Part shown: piece after piece, positions 1 to 8,403 of the stretch
How positions within the stretch are numbered: position 1 is the stretch's first letter
Layout of the letters: every line of letters starts with the position of its first letter
DNA from: Autumnicola sp041679265
Lineage (GTDB): Bacteria; Bacteroidota; Bacteroidia; Flavobacteriales; Flavobacteriaceae
Direction of reading: 5' to 3'
DNA: 64,000 bases
Assembly (NCBI RefSeq): GCF_041679265.1
Contig: NZ_JBGFSM010000006.1
Coordinates: 205,592 to 269,591 of the forward strand
Position numbers and translations under genes: made by a program
The notes under the pieces: model-generated
The model's input: the letters and a program-made list of their open reading frames with translations, nothing else
The model's database searches: none
What the model was told of the DNA's origin: nothing

Positions 1-2
1 GT

Positions 3-512
3 GTTTATGGGGGCAGTAATAACTATTCATCCTACACACATATTGGTGATCCATTTCTAGATCCCACCAGAGAAGGCATATTTATTGACTATGCTGAAGT
101 TGAATTTAATCTTTCAAGAGCGGCTGAAATTGGTTATTCAGCAGGAGGTGATGCAGAAACACATTATGAAAATGCCATCACTGCATCCATTATGTATTGG
201 GGTGGAACTGAAGCCGAAGTTACGGCATACCTTGCACAACCTGCAGTATCTTATGACGGATCTGTGGAGCAATTTGCTTTACAATACTGGATTGCCATGT
301 TTGACAATCCTTTTCAGGGATGGTCCGTATGGAGAAAGTATGATGCACCGGAATTAGTATTACCAGAAGAATTTGGTACTCCGGTACCTTTAAGATTCAC
401 CTACCCTGTAGATGAACAAAATTTGAATAACGACAATTATGTAGATGCTTCTGACGCAATTGGTGGAGATGATCAGCAAACACCGGTTTTCTGGGATGTG
501 GATACTGAATAA
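3..512 (+). CDS. SusD/RagB-family outer-membrane lipoprotein, C-terminal part
   Basis: The frame is open from the window edge and ends at 512, giving the last 169 residues of a longer protein. The helical stretch with IDYAEVEFNLSRAAE and the segment GWSVWRKYD are typical of the C-terminal part of SusD-like nutrient-binding lipoproteins, which sit on a TonB-dependent SusC channel and capture glycans or peptides at the cell surface. The N-terminus, lipobox and any susC partner lie outside the window, so the substrate cannot be inferred. The next gene begins 19 bases later on the same strand and is also a lipoprotein, which suggests one operon. The family call is from recognisable C-terminal features only. 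Confidence 0.8.
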   Translation, partial: VYGGSNNYSSYTHIGDPFLDPTREGIFIDYAEVEFNLSRAAEIGYSAGGDAETHYENAITASIMYWGGTEAEVTAYLAQPAVSYDGSVEQFALQYWIAMFDNPFQGWSVWRKYDAPELVLPEEFGTPVPLRFTYPVDEQNLNNDNYVDASDAIGGDDQQTPVFWDVDTE

Positions 513-531
513 TTGCCTTAAATAATATAAA

Positions 532-1698
532 ATGCAAAAGATGAAAAATTTAAAATTCTGGGGCCTATGCTTATTTATTGCCATAGGCCTGGCTTCATGC
601 GAAAATGAAGACGATTATCTAGAAGACCATTATAAATATATTGGTGGTTATGCTAAATTAACAGATCGCAGTCTTAGCCGATTTGATACAGACGAAGACC
701 TCAATATCGATTTTATCACTGCGGAAGGTGTTACAGCTGAATCTGTAGAAATTCTTCAGGATGGAGAGGTTATAGGTACTGCAACAGTATCCGGAGAAAG
801 TGCTACTTTTAATTCTTCTATCTTAGGAAACTACGAGTTTCCTGATGATGACGGTGTAGATGAAGAAGAAGGTGAGTACGACATCAGAATAAGGACTACC
901 TATTCTAATGGAAATTTCTCAGAAGATCCATTTACGGTATCTGTAGGCAAAGTTGTTTCTCTTGGAAACGCAGGAGATGAATATAGCAATCCTACTGAAA
1001 CAACAATGGACAGCCTTTCTTCTGTGGAGTTGGCTTATGAAGTTTATACTCTTTCAGCTCCTGTAGATGAGGTAACCCTAATGTTTAAAAAGAATGCAGA
1101 TGGCACCTACACTAATAGTGGGGTAGATCTTTCTGCTGAAGGTGGATATATCAAGTTATCGGAAACCGATTATGAGGATCTCAATTTAATGGTTAACGAT
1201 ACTTTATATTATAAAGTTACTGCCACCAGTGGAAGTATGACAGACGTAGTTGAATCTATGGTAGCCATTACTCCTAAAGCATTCAGTACAACAAATTCTG
1301 TTACTCTTACTGACGATCCGCTTCTTAATCAGTTGAACCTTTCTACAGGAGAGATTTCCGCAGAGAGCAATGAAGAGGGAGAAATAAGATATATGGATCC
1401 TGTTGGATTTGAAGTGGTGAATGATGCTGATATTTCTTTTGTGGAAGTAGAGAGTGATTTCTTTGACGATGCCGATGTGTTGAGCGCAAGAGCAGCTTTT
1501 GAAGCCGGCACTCCTGTTACCTCTGTTACAAACCTTGAAAGCGGCGATGTATATGTTTACAAAACCACAAGGGATGTTGAAGACGAAGATGAAAATGTAG
1601 AAACTTATAACTTCTACGGTGTTTTAAGAATAAGCAATGTGACCTCTGTTGACGGTGAAGTAGTAAGCTACGACATTGAATACGGGGAAGGTTACTAA
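532..1698 (+). CDS. Acidic surface lipoprotein downstream of SusD
   Basis: A 388-residue protein with a lipoprotein signal peptide (hydrophobic run then LASC, lipid Cys about residue 23). I do not recognise a catalytic domain. The body is very acidic and beta-rich, with stretches resembling Ig/FN3-like strands around residues 40-135 and 150-245. The position directly after susD is where Bacteroidota often encode an extra surface glycan-binding or SusE/F-like lipoprotein, so an accessory binding role is plausible but inferred. ATG codons at 532 and 541 are both possible starts; the second leaves a more typical signal peptide. A strong terminator follows 25 bases after the stop, marking the operon end. 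Confidence 0.8.
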   Translation: MQKMKNLKFWGLCLFIAIGLASCENEDDYLEDHYKYIGGYAKLTDRSLSRFDTDEDLNIDFITAEGVTAESVEILQDGEVIGTATVSGESATFNSSILGNYEFPDDDGVDEEEGEYDIRIRTTYSNGNFSEDPFTVSVGKVVSLGNAGDEYSNPTETTMDSLSSVELAYEVYTLSAPVDEVTLMFKKNADGTYTNSGVDLSAEGGYIKLSETDYEDLNLMVNDTLYYKVTATSGSMTDVVESMVAITPKAFSTTNSVTLTDDPLLNQLNLSTGEISAESNEEGEIRYMDPVGFEVVNDADISFVEVESDFFDDADVLSARAAFEAGTPVTSVTNLESGDVYVYKTTRDVEDEDENVETYNFYGVLRISNVTSVDGEVVSYDIEYGEGY

Positions 1699-1723
1699 AA
1701 ACAACCTTTTCATGCCAATAAAA

Positions 1724-1748
1724 ACCACCCAACCCGGGTGGTTTTTTT
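1724..1748 (+). terminator. Rho-independent terminator of the susD operon
   Basis: A perfect 7-bp stem, ACCACCC with GGGTGGT, closes a 5-base loop and runs into seven T. It lies 25 bases past the lipoprotein stop codon. Confidence 0.85.
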
Positions 1749-1759
1749 ATTACCTGCTT

Positions 1760-1787
1760 TTGAAAATCAATTTTAATCCTAACTTTG
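1760..1787 (+). promoter_or_regulatory. Bacteroidota-type promoter of rlmB
   Basis: TTG at 1760-1762 (as TTTTG), 17 bases, then TAACTTTG at 1780-1787. This matches the Bacteroidota -33/-7 pattern (TTTG, TAnnTTTG). The -7 box ends only 4 bases before the ATG at 1792, so the transcript would be leaderless or nearly so. Confidence 0.65.
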
Positions 1788-1791
1788 CCGC

Positions 1792-2541
1792 ATGAACGAT
1801 TCAACAAGAATATTTGGAATAAGAGCGGTTATAGAAGCTATAGATAGCGGAAAAACCATTGATAAAATATATCTGCAGAAAGATCTTTCCGGCAGCCTTA
1901 TAAAAGAACTGGAGCAAAAAATAAAAAAAGAGGAATATAATATTTCCTATGTTCCTGTTGAAAAACTCAATAAGTTAAGTAAAGGCAATCACCAGGGAGT
2001 AGTTGCCACCATTTCCCCCATCGCATTTAAAACACTGGAAGAAGTAGTTGAAAATGCCTTCAGCCTCACATCCACTCCATTATTCCTACTCCTGGACCAG
2101 CTTACCGATGTTCGCAATTTTGGCGCCATTATAAGAACTGCAGAATGTTGCGGAGTGAATGGCATCGTTATTCCCGAGAAAGGAGGCGCACCGCTTAATG
2201 CAGATGCTGTAAAAACATCTGCCGGAGCTGCCTTTAGTATTCCCATTTGTAAAGTGAGTCATATCAAGGATGCTCTATTTTATCTTCAGGCTTCCCAGGT
2301 TCAGCTTATTGCCGCAACTGAAAAAACCAATACCAGCATTTATGAATTAGATCTAAAAGTACCAACTGGCATAGTTATGGGAAATGAAGCAAAGGGAGTT
2401 AGTAACTCTATCCTCAAAACGGTAGATTATAAAGCAAAACTCCCGCTAATGGGTAAAATTGAATCCCTTAATGTTTCTGTGGCTTGTGGTGCCATTTTGT
2501 ATGAAGCGGTACGACAAAGAATTGCACATACCTCCGCTTAA
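1792..2541 (+). CDS. rlmB: 23S rRNA (guanosine-2'-O-)-methyltransferase RlmB
   Basis: A 249-residue SPOUT (SpoU/TrmH) methyltransferase, the usual length for RlmB, which methylates the 2'-O of G2251 (E. coli numbering) in 23S rRNA with S-adenosylmethionine. Seen: an N-terminal L30e-like substrate-binding domain (about 1-80), then the trefoil-knot catalytic domain with motif 1 NFGAIIRT (109-116), motif 2 GNEAKG (197-202) and motif 3 SLNVSVACG (225-233). The ATG at 1792 is chosen because the protein begins with the family's MNDSTRIFGIRAV-like start and a good promoter sits just ahead of it. It is transcribed alone between the susD operon terminator and the convergent rhomboid gene. Confidence 0.93.
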   Translation: MNDSTRIFGIRAVIEAIDSGKTIDKIYLQKDLSGSLIKELEQKIKKEEYNISYVPVEKLNKLSKGNHQGVVATISPIAFKTLEEVVENAFSLTSTPLFLLLDQLTDVRNFGAIIRTAECCGVNGIVIPEKGGAPLNADAVKTSAGAAFSIPICKVSHIKDALFYLQASQVQLIAATEKTNTSIYELDLKVPTGIVMGNEAKGVSNSILKTVDYKAKLPLMGKIESLNVSVACGAILYEAVRQRIAHTSA

Positions 2542-2582
2542 AATCTAAATTTGTTTTAGAAGGGCATTTAAAAATGAGGTTC

Positions 2583-3377
2583 TTAACCTTCTTCATCTTC
2601 GGACTTTTTATATAAGTATTTGTAGGTAATCCCGGAATCACCCTCCTGAATCTCCCCAGCATAAAAATCTTCCTCATCTTCCGTCGAAAATTCTTCTTCA
2701 GGTAATTTTTCTATAAAATTGCCGTTTTCATCAAAATGGCGCATAAATTCATCTTCTTCTTCCCGGTAACCCGGTTGTTCCCACTGGTATTTTGGAACTT
2801 TAGCAATTTTCCTTTTATATACAAGTGCCAGACAAACCCCGGTAATTAAACCCGAAAGATGACCTTCCCAGGAAATATCGGGATCTATGGGGGTTACATA
2901 CCAAAGCATTCCGCCGTATAAAAACACTACAATAAGAGATAAGGCAACCAGACGGTAATGTCTGGAAAAAATTCCCTTAAAGAATAAAAAAGAAGCAAGG
3001 ACATATATTAATCCGCTGGCTCCAATATGATAAGCAGACCTTCCTATAAGCCAAGTGATTAAACCTGAAAAAACAAAGCCATAAAAAAGTATTTGCCAGC
3101 TAATCTTCCGGTAGAAATAAAAAAGGCTCATGGATAGTACAAATAAGGGAATAGTATTATTAAAAAGGTGCTTTATCCCACTATGTATAAAGGGTGAAAA
3201 TAAAATCCCTCTTAAGCCTTCTATTGTTCTGGGGCGCACACCATAAGCTGTAAAATCAAAACCAAACCTTATTTCAAACCAGAAGACAATCCATATCGCC
3301 AGAACAAATACAACGGGATATCCCACAACTCCCGGAGAGAACACAAAAGGATTAGTAAGATTAGGTTGATGTTTCAT
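2583..3377 (-). CDS. Rhomboid-family intramembrane serine protease
   Basis: A 264-residue protein with about six membrane segments (roughly 20-36, 72-90, 93-112, 117-135, 140-160, 163-179) and an acidic soluble C-terminal tail of about 75 residues. Rhomboids cleave substrates within the membrane. Key residues are present: H70 with N73/N74 in KHLFNN on segment 2, catalytic Ser121 in GASG, and His163 in EGHLSG. The soluble tail (193-264) is rich in Glu and Phe and has no motif I recognise. It is convergent with rlmB and divergent from rarA, so probably monocistronic. Physiological substrates are unknown. Confidence 0.88.
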   Translation of the reverse strand: MKHQPNLTNPFVFSPGVVGYPVVFVLAIWIVFWFEIRFGFDFTAYGVRPRTIEGLRGILFSPFIHSGIKHLFNNTIPLFVLSMSLFYFYRKISWQILFYGFVFSGLITWLIGRSAYHIGASGLIYVLASFLFFKGIFSRHYRLVALSLIVVFLYGGMLWYVTPIDPDISWEGHLSGLITGVCLALVYKRKIAKVPKYQWEQPGYREEEDEFMRHFDENGNFIEKLPEEEFSTEDEEDFYAGEIQEGDSGITYKYLYKKSEDEEG

Positions 3378-3454
3378 TCTAAACCAATATTACAAAAAAC
3401 CATCCAAAACCAAACGGGATGATAATTTGTCATCATAATTACTAATTTAGCATT

Positions 3455-4729
3455 ATGAATGAACCATTAGCAGAACGTCTACGCCCTAAAAAATTAGAGG
3501 ACTATCTTAGCCAGCAACATCTTATAGGTCCAGAAGGAGCCTTGCGGCTGCAGATAAAGCGGGGACTTATTCCCTCCATGATCTTTTGGGGTCCTCCGGG
3601 AGTAGGAAAAACTACCCTGGCTAACATAATTGCTGCAGAATCTGAGAGGCCTTTTTTCACCCTTAGCGCTATTAGCAGTGGAGTAAAAGATGTGCGTGAA
3701 ATTATTGAAAAAGCAAAGAAAAGTGATGGACTATTCACTACCAAAAGCCCTATTCTGTTTATTGATGAAATTCATCGCTTTAGCAAATCGCAGCAGGATT
3801 CTTTGCTTGGTGCGGTGGAAAAAGGCTGGGTTACGTTAATTGGAGCAACTACCGAAAACCCAAGTTTTGAGGTAATTTCTGCCCTTTTATCCCGTTGCCA
3901 GGTGTATGTCCTAAAGCCATTCACCAAAGAAGATCTTATAGCTCTGCTGGAAAGGGCAATGATAGAGGATAGTATCATCGCTTCAAAAAAGGTTGACCTG
4001 AAAGAAACAGAGGCTTTATTAAGATTAAGCGGAGGAGATGCCCGTAAACTTTTGAATATTTTCGAACTGCTGGTAACTTCTTCTGAAGAAGGCGTGCAAA
4101 TCACCAATGAGATGGTTTTTAAAAAAGTGCAGCAAAACACTGTTCTTTATGACAAAACCGGAGAACAACATTATGATATCATTTCGGCATTTATAAAATC
4201 CATACGTGGTAGCGACCCCAATGGGGCGGTTTACTGGCTGGCAAGGATGATAGAAGGAGGTGAAGATGTAAAATTTATTGCCCGCAGGTTACTTATCCTG
4301 GCCAGTGAAGACATTGGAAATGCAAATCCCACAGCCCTGGTGATCGCCAACAATACTTTCCAGGCGGTTACCACCATTGGTTATCCTGAAGCACGCATTA
4401 TTTTAAGCCAGTGTGCCACCTACCTGGCAACATCTCCAAAAAGTAATGCATCTTATATGGCCATTAACAATGCGGTAAGCCTGGTTAAAAAAACCGGCAA
4501 TCTCCCTGTGCCCCTTGCAATCCGGAATGCGCCCACAAAATTAATGAAAGACCTCGGCTATGGGAATAACTATAAATATGCCCATAATTATGAAGGCAAT
4601 TTTGCCCAGGAAGAGTTTTTACCTGAGGAGATAAAAAACACTATTCTTTATAATCCTGGCCAAAACCAACGCGAAAATGCACAACGGGAATTTTTAAAAA
4701 ACCGCTGGAAGAATAAATATCCCTATTGA
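3455..4729 (+). CDS. rarA: Replication-associated recombination protein RarA (MgsA), AAA+ ATPase
   Basis: A 424-residue AAA+ ATPase of the clamp-loader-related RarA/MgsA/WRNIP1 family, acting at stalled replication forks. Seen: Walker A GPPGVGKT (46-53), Walker B LFIDEIH (101-107), sensor segment GATTENPSFEV, the arginine-finger stretch LLSRC, and the C-terminal MgsA tetramerisation region with the conserved SYMAINNA and GYKYAHxY-like block. Length is normal. It is divergent from the rhomboid gene. A short inverted repeat (GATGA-N7-TCATC, 3420-3436) and a poor -7 box (TAATTTAG, 3443-3450) lie just upstream; no convincing -33 element was found. Confidence 0.94.
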   Translation: MNEPLAERLRPKKLEDYLSQQHLIGPEGALRLQIKRGLIPSMIFWGPPGVGKTTLANIIAAESERPFFTLSAISSGVKDVREIIEKAKKSDGLFTTKSPILFIDEIHRFSKSQQDSLLGAVEKGWVTLIGATTENPSFEVISALLSRCQVYVLKPFTKEDLIALLERAMIEDSIIASKKVDLKETEALLRLSGGDARKLLNIFELLVTSSEEGVQITNEMVFKKVQQNTVLYDKTGEQHYDIISAFIKSIRGSDPNGAVYWLARMIEGGEDVKFIARRLLILASEDIGNANPTALVIANNTFQAVTTIGYPEARIILSQCATYLATSPKSNASYMAINNAVSLVKKTGNLPVPLAIRNAPTKLMKDLGYGNNYKYAHNYEGNFAQEEFLPEEIKNTILYNPGQNQRENAQREFLKNRWKNKYPY

Positions 4730-4800
4730 TTTTCATGAAATAGCAGCTTTCAAATTTCAAATAATAGTCTCAAGGAAATAATTTTTTCTTCTGAAGAAAA

Positions 4801-5631
4801 TTAATCCTGAAGCGTATATATAGTTTTAACTGTTTTGTTCTGATTTCGATCAAAAACCTCTACTACTAAATTTCCATTTTCATCAAAATAGGCCAGGCCC
4901 TGTTTATTTATTGAAGAATAAATAAAAGAATTTTCTTTTTCAGATTTCAGGAGTGCTGCAAAAGGTTCGGCCATTCCTTTTTGATAAAATGCATATCCTT
5001 CCCCTGTAGGCTTTAGATAATATTCAGCATTATTAAGAATAAAGAGATCCTTGGAAGAATTTGAAGTAGATGGCTCCTCCAATTTCTCCACAACTTCTAC
5101 CGCTTCATCTTCCTGGCCTTTTGGTAATTCTTTTTGCTCTTTTGCAGTAGTTTCTGCAGCCACTTCTCCATTTACGGCCACCGGATTTGCCGGTATAACC
5201 TCACTGCTATATTTATACCCTTGTTCTTCCAGAGAATTAAAGGCGTCCCGAAGTGCCTCCTGATAGGCGGTTTTAAAATCTTTTTCGCGGCTGGTACCTT
5301 GAGCAGACTGGAATACTACTTTGTCATAACAATCCCTTAGAACCAGCGTTAACTTGGTTACAAACCACCCGGAGTCATTAAGAACATCAGCATATAAAGC
5401 ATTACAGGGATTTCCTTTTATGGCAGCAGGCTTTTCTGCAGATTTCATTACGGCTTCAAATCCATATTTTTCAAGCAGAAATTTTGTTAAGGCATTAAGC
5501 TGGTATTCATTCCTGCCATCAGAAAACTCAAAGGATTCCGGTACAATTACATATTTATAATCATTCAGGCTTTGCGCATTCCCTGCGGTAAAACAAAGCA
5601 CTATTAATAGGGTAAATAAGAGGTTTTTCAT
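4801..5631 (-). CDS. Exported protein of unknown function
   Basis: About 276 residues from the ATG at 5631; the frame extends 24 bases further upstream but the signal peptide (KNLLFTLLIVLCFTAGNAQ) begins here. The mature N-terminal region (about 20-140) has alternating strands and helices with two cysteines. The middle (about 145-190) is a low-complexity Glu-rich linker. The last 80 residues form another small domain. No enzymatic motif is recognised. It follows a DUF5723-type protein (27-51 bases upstream on the same strand), so the three genes from 7658 down to 4801 look like one envelope operon. The function is unknown. Confidence 0.75.
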   Translation of the reverse strand: MKNLLFTLLIVLCFTAGNAQSLNDYKYVIVPESFEFSDGRNEYQLNALTKFLLEKYGFEAVMKSAEKPAAIKGNPCNALYADVLNDSGWFVTKLTLVLRDCYDKVVFQSAQGTSREKDFKTAYQEALRDAFNSLEEQGYKYSSEVIPANPVAVNGEVAAETTAKEQKELPKGQEDEAVEVVEKLEEPSTSNSSKDLFILNNAEYYLKPTGEGYAFYQKGMAEPFAALLKSEKENSFIYSSINKQGLAYFDENGNLVVEVFDRNQNKTVKTIYTLQD

Positions 5632-5682
5632 TTTTTGCAATTTAGCAGGCAGCAAGTAAAGCAGCCGCCGGGTGTATATAAA

Positions 5683-7104
5683 TTAATAATGGCCTTTTCG
5701 CTTATCAAATATAAGCTGCAATCCAAATTGGATGGAGGTGCTGTTGGCCTTCGCTAAATTAACAAAAGACAGCAAATTATTCGCGGCGAGGTAAACATTA
5801 AAATTTCCAAAGGTACGGTGCAGCATCAGGCCAAGGTTGGTAAGAGAATATTCATCTACACTGTACATGGCCCTGAAGCCAAATTTTTCCTTAATAAGCT
5901 TATCGTAATATGCAGAAAAGGCGAGGGTAATGCCTCGTGGACGATTTACGCCCGAAAACAGTATCCCAACAGAATTCATATACCTTACTTCTTCGCGAAT
6001 ACGGTAATTACAAGGCACAAAAGCGCGGCCAAAACCAAATTCCATAGAAGTATTAAACTTTACAGGCCTCCAGGTGGTGTAAGGTTCATAGAGGGTTTCT
6101 TCCTGCAGGTTCTCATCTACTTCATCTTCAAAAAGATCCCAGTAAGGAATGGCTTCTTCATTGTTTTCCAGCTCAGGAAACAAAGGCTCAAGTCCCTGGG
6201 TTTGGTAATCTCCGTAATAATGGTAATTTTCCACATCACTTCGCTGGAACATCACTCCTATATCCCTCACCGCTGCGGTTACCTGGAACTGTTCAGTAAA
6301 ATTATAAGTGGCGCCAAGGTCCAGTCCCAGGCCAATATTCCCGCCTAGGAGAGAACGCTTCAGCAAATCTGCAGCAGCGTTTTCTACCGTATTATTTTCT
6401 TCATTATTTAAGGAAGCAAAGCCCGAAGTTTTCACCATAACATCTATTAGGGACGCATTTTGCGTGTAAATACCACTTCCATTTTGGTTAAGTGTGGTTA
6501 TAAAAATCCCCTGGTTATCTGTACTTTCCACATTGAAAATACCAGAGTATAACTTTGCTCTTGCGCCAACGGTTAGTTTATCGTTTATCTGCCGGTTGTA
6601 ACCCACGTGATAAACCGCAAGCATTTCAGCAGTAAAAGAGGCCTGGGAAAAATCAAAGGGCTGGTTGATATATTTACTATTCCCTTCATTTACCAAAATT
6701 GCGAGATCTTTGGGGAAATAAATAAACGCATCGGATTCCTGGTAAAGCCCCACCGATAAATAATCGCTTCTATTCAGCTTCCAGCCCAGGGAGAGAATTT
6801 CCCACTGTTCATTAACCGAAAAATAATCCTGTGGAGTAAGGTTACGTATCGCATTCCTCACCCTTAGGTTCACATTTGGATTGGAATCATCAAAAATATC
6901 GAATAAAGTCACTCCTGTGGAACCCGCAGAAACATGAATTTGTGAAAAAAAAGGAATTCCAATATGGCCCCGAAAATTTATTTCGGCCCCGGGATTGCTC
7001 ATTAGCGTTTGCGGAAGAGCATCTACATTATATAACAGAGGTTTGTTCTGAGAAAAGGATAAAGTGGAGAAAAATAAAAAAAAAACAACAAGAAGTCGCC
7101 GCAT
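5683..7104 (-). CDS. DUF5723-like outer-membrane beta-barrel protein
   Basis: A 473-residue protein with signal peptide RRLLVVFFLFFSTLSFSQ. The N-terminal mature region (LLYNVDALPQTLMSNPGAE) and alternating amphipathic strands, with Gly/aromatic girdle residues through to the C-terminus, match the Bacteroidota DUF5723 family, related in style to PorP/SprF and PorV barrels. Function in the family is not established; an outer-membrane location is inferred. The start is 2 bases after the stop of the upstream lipoprotein gene, so the two are probably translationally coupled. Confidence 0.78.
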   Translation of the reverse strand: MRRLLVVFFLFFSTLSFSQNKPLLYNVDALPQTLMSNPGAEINFRGHIGIPFFSQIHVSAGSTGVTLFDIFDDSNPNVNLRVRNAIRNLTPQDYFSVNEQWEILSLGWKLNRSDYLSVGLYQESDAFIYFPKDLAILVNEGNSKYINQPFDFSQASFTAEMLAVYHVGYNRQINDKLTVGARAKLYSGIFNVESTDNQGIFITTLNQNGSGIYTQNASLIDVMVKTSGFASLNNEENNTVENAAADLLKRSLLGGNIGLGLDLGATYNFTEQFQVTAAVRDIGVMFQRSDVENYHYYGDYQTQGLEPLFPELENNEEAIPYWDLFEDEVDENLQEETLYEPYTTWRPVKFNTSMEFGFGRAFVPCNYRIREEVRYMNSVGILFSGVNRPRGITLAFSAYYDKLIKEKFGFRAMYSVDEYSLTNLGLMLHRTFGNFNVYLAANNLLSFVNLAKANSTSIQFGLQLIFDKRKGHY

Positions 7105-7106
7105 AT

Positions 7107-7658
7107 CTAAAACTCAAACTTGAAAAGTCCTTTTGAAGCAAATTCAAGATCGCCTTTAAAATCTTCTTGATTTGGCTGGACTTCAAGTTCTACAACCATA
7201 AAAATTGAATTCTTCACCTGCGCAATTCGCTCCTCTCCCATTACTTCAACTCTTTCTGTGGTTACCGGATTATCTTCACTTCCTGGTGAAACGAGATAAT
7301 TAATACTAAACTGTTTCCTGCCCGAGGCTGATAAAAAATATACTTTATTTGAAAAGACCTGCGGGAAGGTATTAATATTTCTGAAATAAAACTCAGCAGA
7401 TTCTAAATCATTTTGAACATAATCATCATCCAGAAATTCGAGCCGCACCGTATCACGAATTACCGTGCGCATTTGATTGGTCTCCGGGTCTACAAAATCT
7501 GATTTATCTACCTGGTACAATACCAGGTTTGTCTGCAAATCTGGACTAAGCACAATATCCTGGGCCTGGGAAAGATCTACATCCTTTACACATCCCGAAC
7601 ACAGGGCTACTATAAGCACCAGCAGAAGATTCTTAAAGATTGTTAAACGCTTGTTCAT
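7107..7658 (-). CDS. Small lipoprotein, first gene of the envelope operon
   Basis: A 183-residue protein with a clear lipoprotein signal (LLLVLIVALCSGC, lipid Cys at about residue 23). The mature part is mainly beta strand with no catalytic motif. It is immediately followed, with no overlap and 2 bases of spacing, by the DUF5723-like barrel gene; a lipoprotein/barrel pairing suggests a shared outer-membrane complex. This is inferred from gene order only. I do not recognise the family. Confidence 0.8.
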   Translation of the reverse strand: MNKRLTIFKNLLLVLIVALCSGCVKDVDLSQAQDIVLSPDLQTNLVLYQVDKSDFVDPETNQMRTVIRDTVRLEFLDDDYVQNDLESAEFYFRNINTFPQVFSNKVYFLSASGRKQFSINYLVSPGSEDNPVTTERVEVMGEERIAQVKNSIFMVVELEVQPNQEDFKGDLEFASKGLFKFEF

Positions 7659-7713
7659 AGAGATCTGACTTAGAGATTACTACTTGGCGGGCGAAGTTAA
7701 CAAAACTTTATAC

Positions 7714-8403
7714 TTATAAAAACTTAACTAGTTCTTTTAACGTTTTAATCTGCCTCATGGCGGAGGGATGAAGGCTTTGATAATAATCAAAATAGATTGA
7801 CTGAAGACCAGCCTTCTCGGCTCCTATGATATCAGCTTCGTAATTATCTCCAATCATTACTGAATTTTCTGCAATAGCAGAACTTTTTGCAAGCGCTTTT
7901 TCGAATATTCCTGAATGCGGCTTTTTTACCCCGGCTTCTTCCGAAGTGGTGATGGTATCGAAATAATTAAAAATACCAGATGTAGTCATTTTCTTACGCT
8001 GAACTTCTTCAAAGCCATTGGTGATAATATGCATCCTGTAATTCGGCTTTAAATATTCCAGCATTTCTATGGTCCCCTGCAACAGGTGGTTATTTTTTGG
8101 CAAATGTTCTATGTAATCTTCTGCCAGGTTGTTCACCAGCTCATCGGTGGCTTCAAACTTTAGCAAATCAAAGCTGTCTTTAAGCCTTCCGTAGCGCAGG
8201 GCTTCTTTAGACACTTCATTATTGCGATATCGTTCCCAGTATTTTACATTGATACTGCTGTACACCTTTAAAAAATCTTGCACTCCAAGTCTCAGGCCCC
8301 ATTTTTTAAAGATATCTCCAAAGGCAAGTTCAGAGTTTTTGTCAAAGTCCCATAACGTATGGTCTAAATCAAAAAAAACGTGTTTTATGTTATTCAACTT
8401 CAT
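7714..8403 (-). CDS. yjjG: YjjG-family HAD pyrimidine nucleotidase
   Basis: A 229-residue haloacid dehalogenase-superfamily phosphatase. YjjG-type enzymes hydrolyse non-canonical pyrimidine nucleotides and act as house-cleaning 5'-nucleotidases. Motif I FDLDHTLWDF has nucleophile D12 and D14; motif II Thr128 is in IITNG; motif III Lys160/161 precedes P162; motif IV is GDNYEAD (D186, D191). A helical cap lies between 20 and 100. It overlaps the 3' end of the upstream deacetylase gene by 14 bases, so the two are co-transcribed. Exact substrates are inferred from the family. Confidence 0.85.
   Translation of the reverse strand: MKLNNIKHVFFDLDHTLWDFDKNSELAFGDIFKKWGLRLGVQDFLKVYSSINVKYWERYRNNEVSKEALRYGRLKDSFDLLKFEATDELVNNLAEDYIEHLPKNNHLLQGTIEMLEYLKPNYRMHIITNGFEEVQRKKMTTSGIFNYFDTITTSEEAGVKKPHSGIFEKALAKSSAIAENSVMIGDNYEADIIGAEKAGLQSIYFDYYQSLHPSAMRQIKTLKELVKFL

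Noticed and set aside
5818..6348. Plus-strand open frame inside the DUF5723 gene
   Set aside because: It is a complement frame of a clear barrel-coding gene with consistent signal peptide and operon partners.
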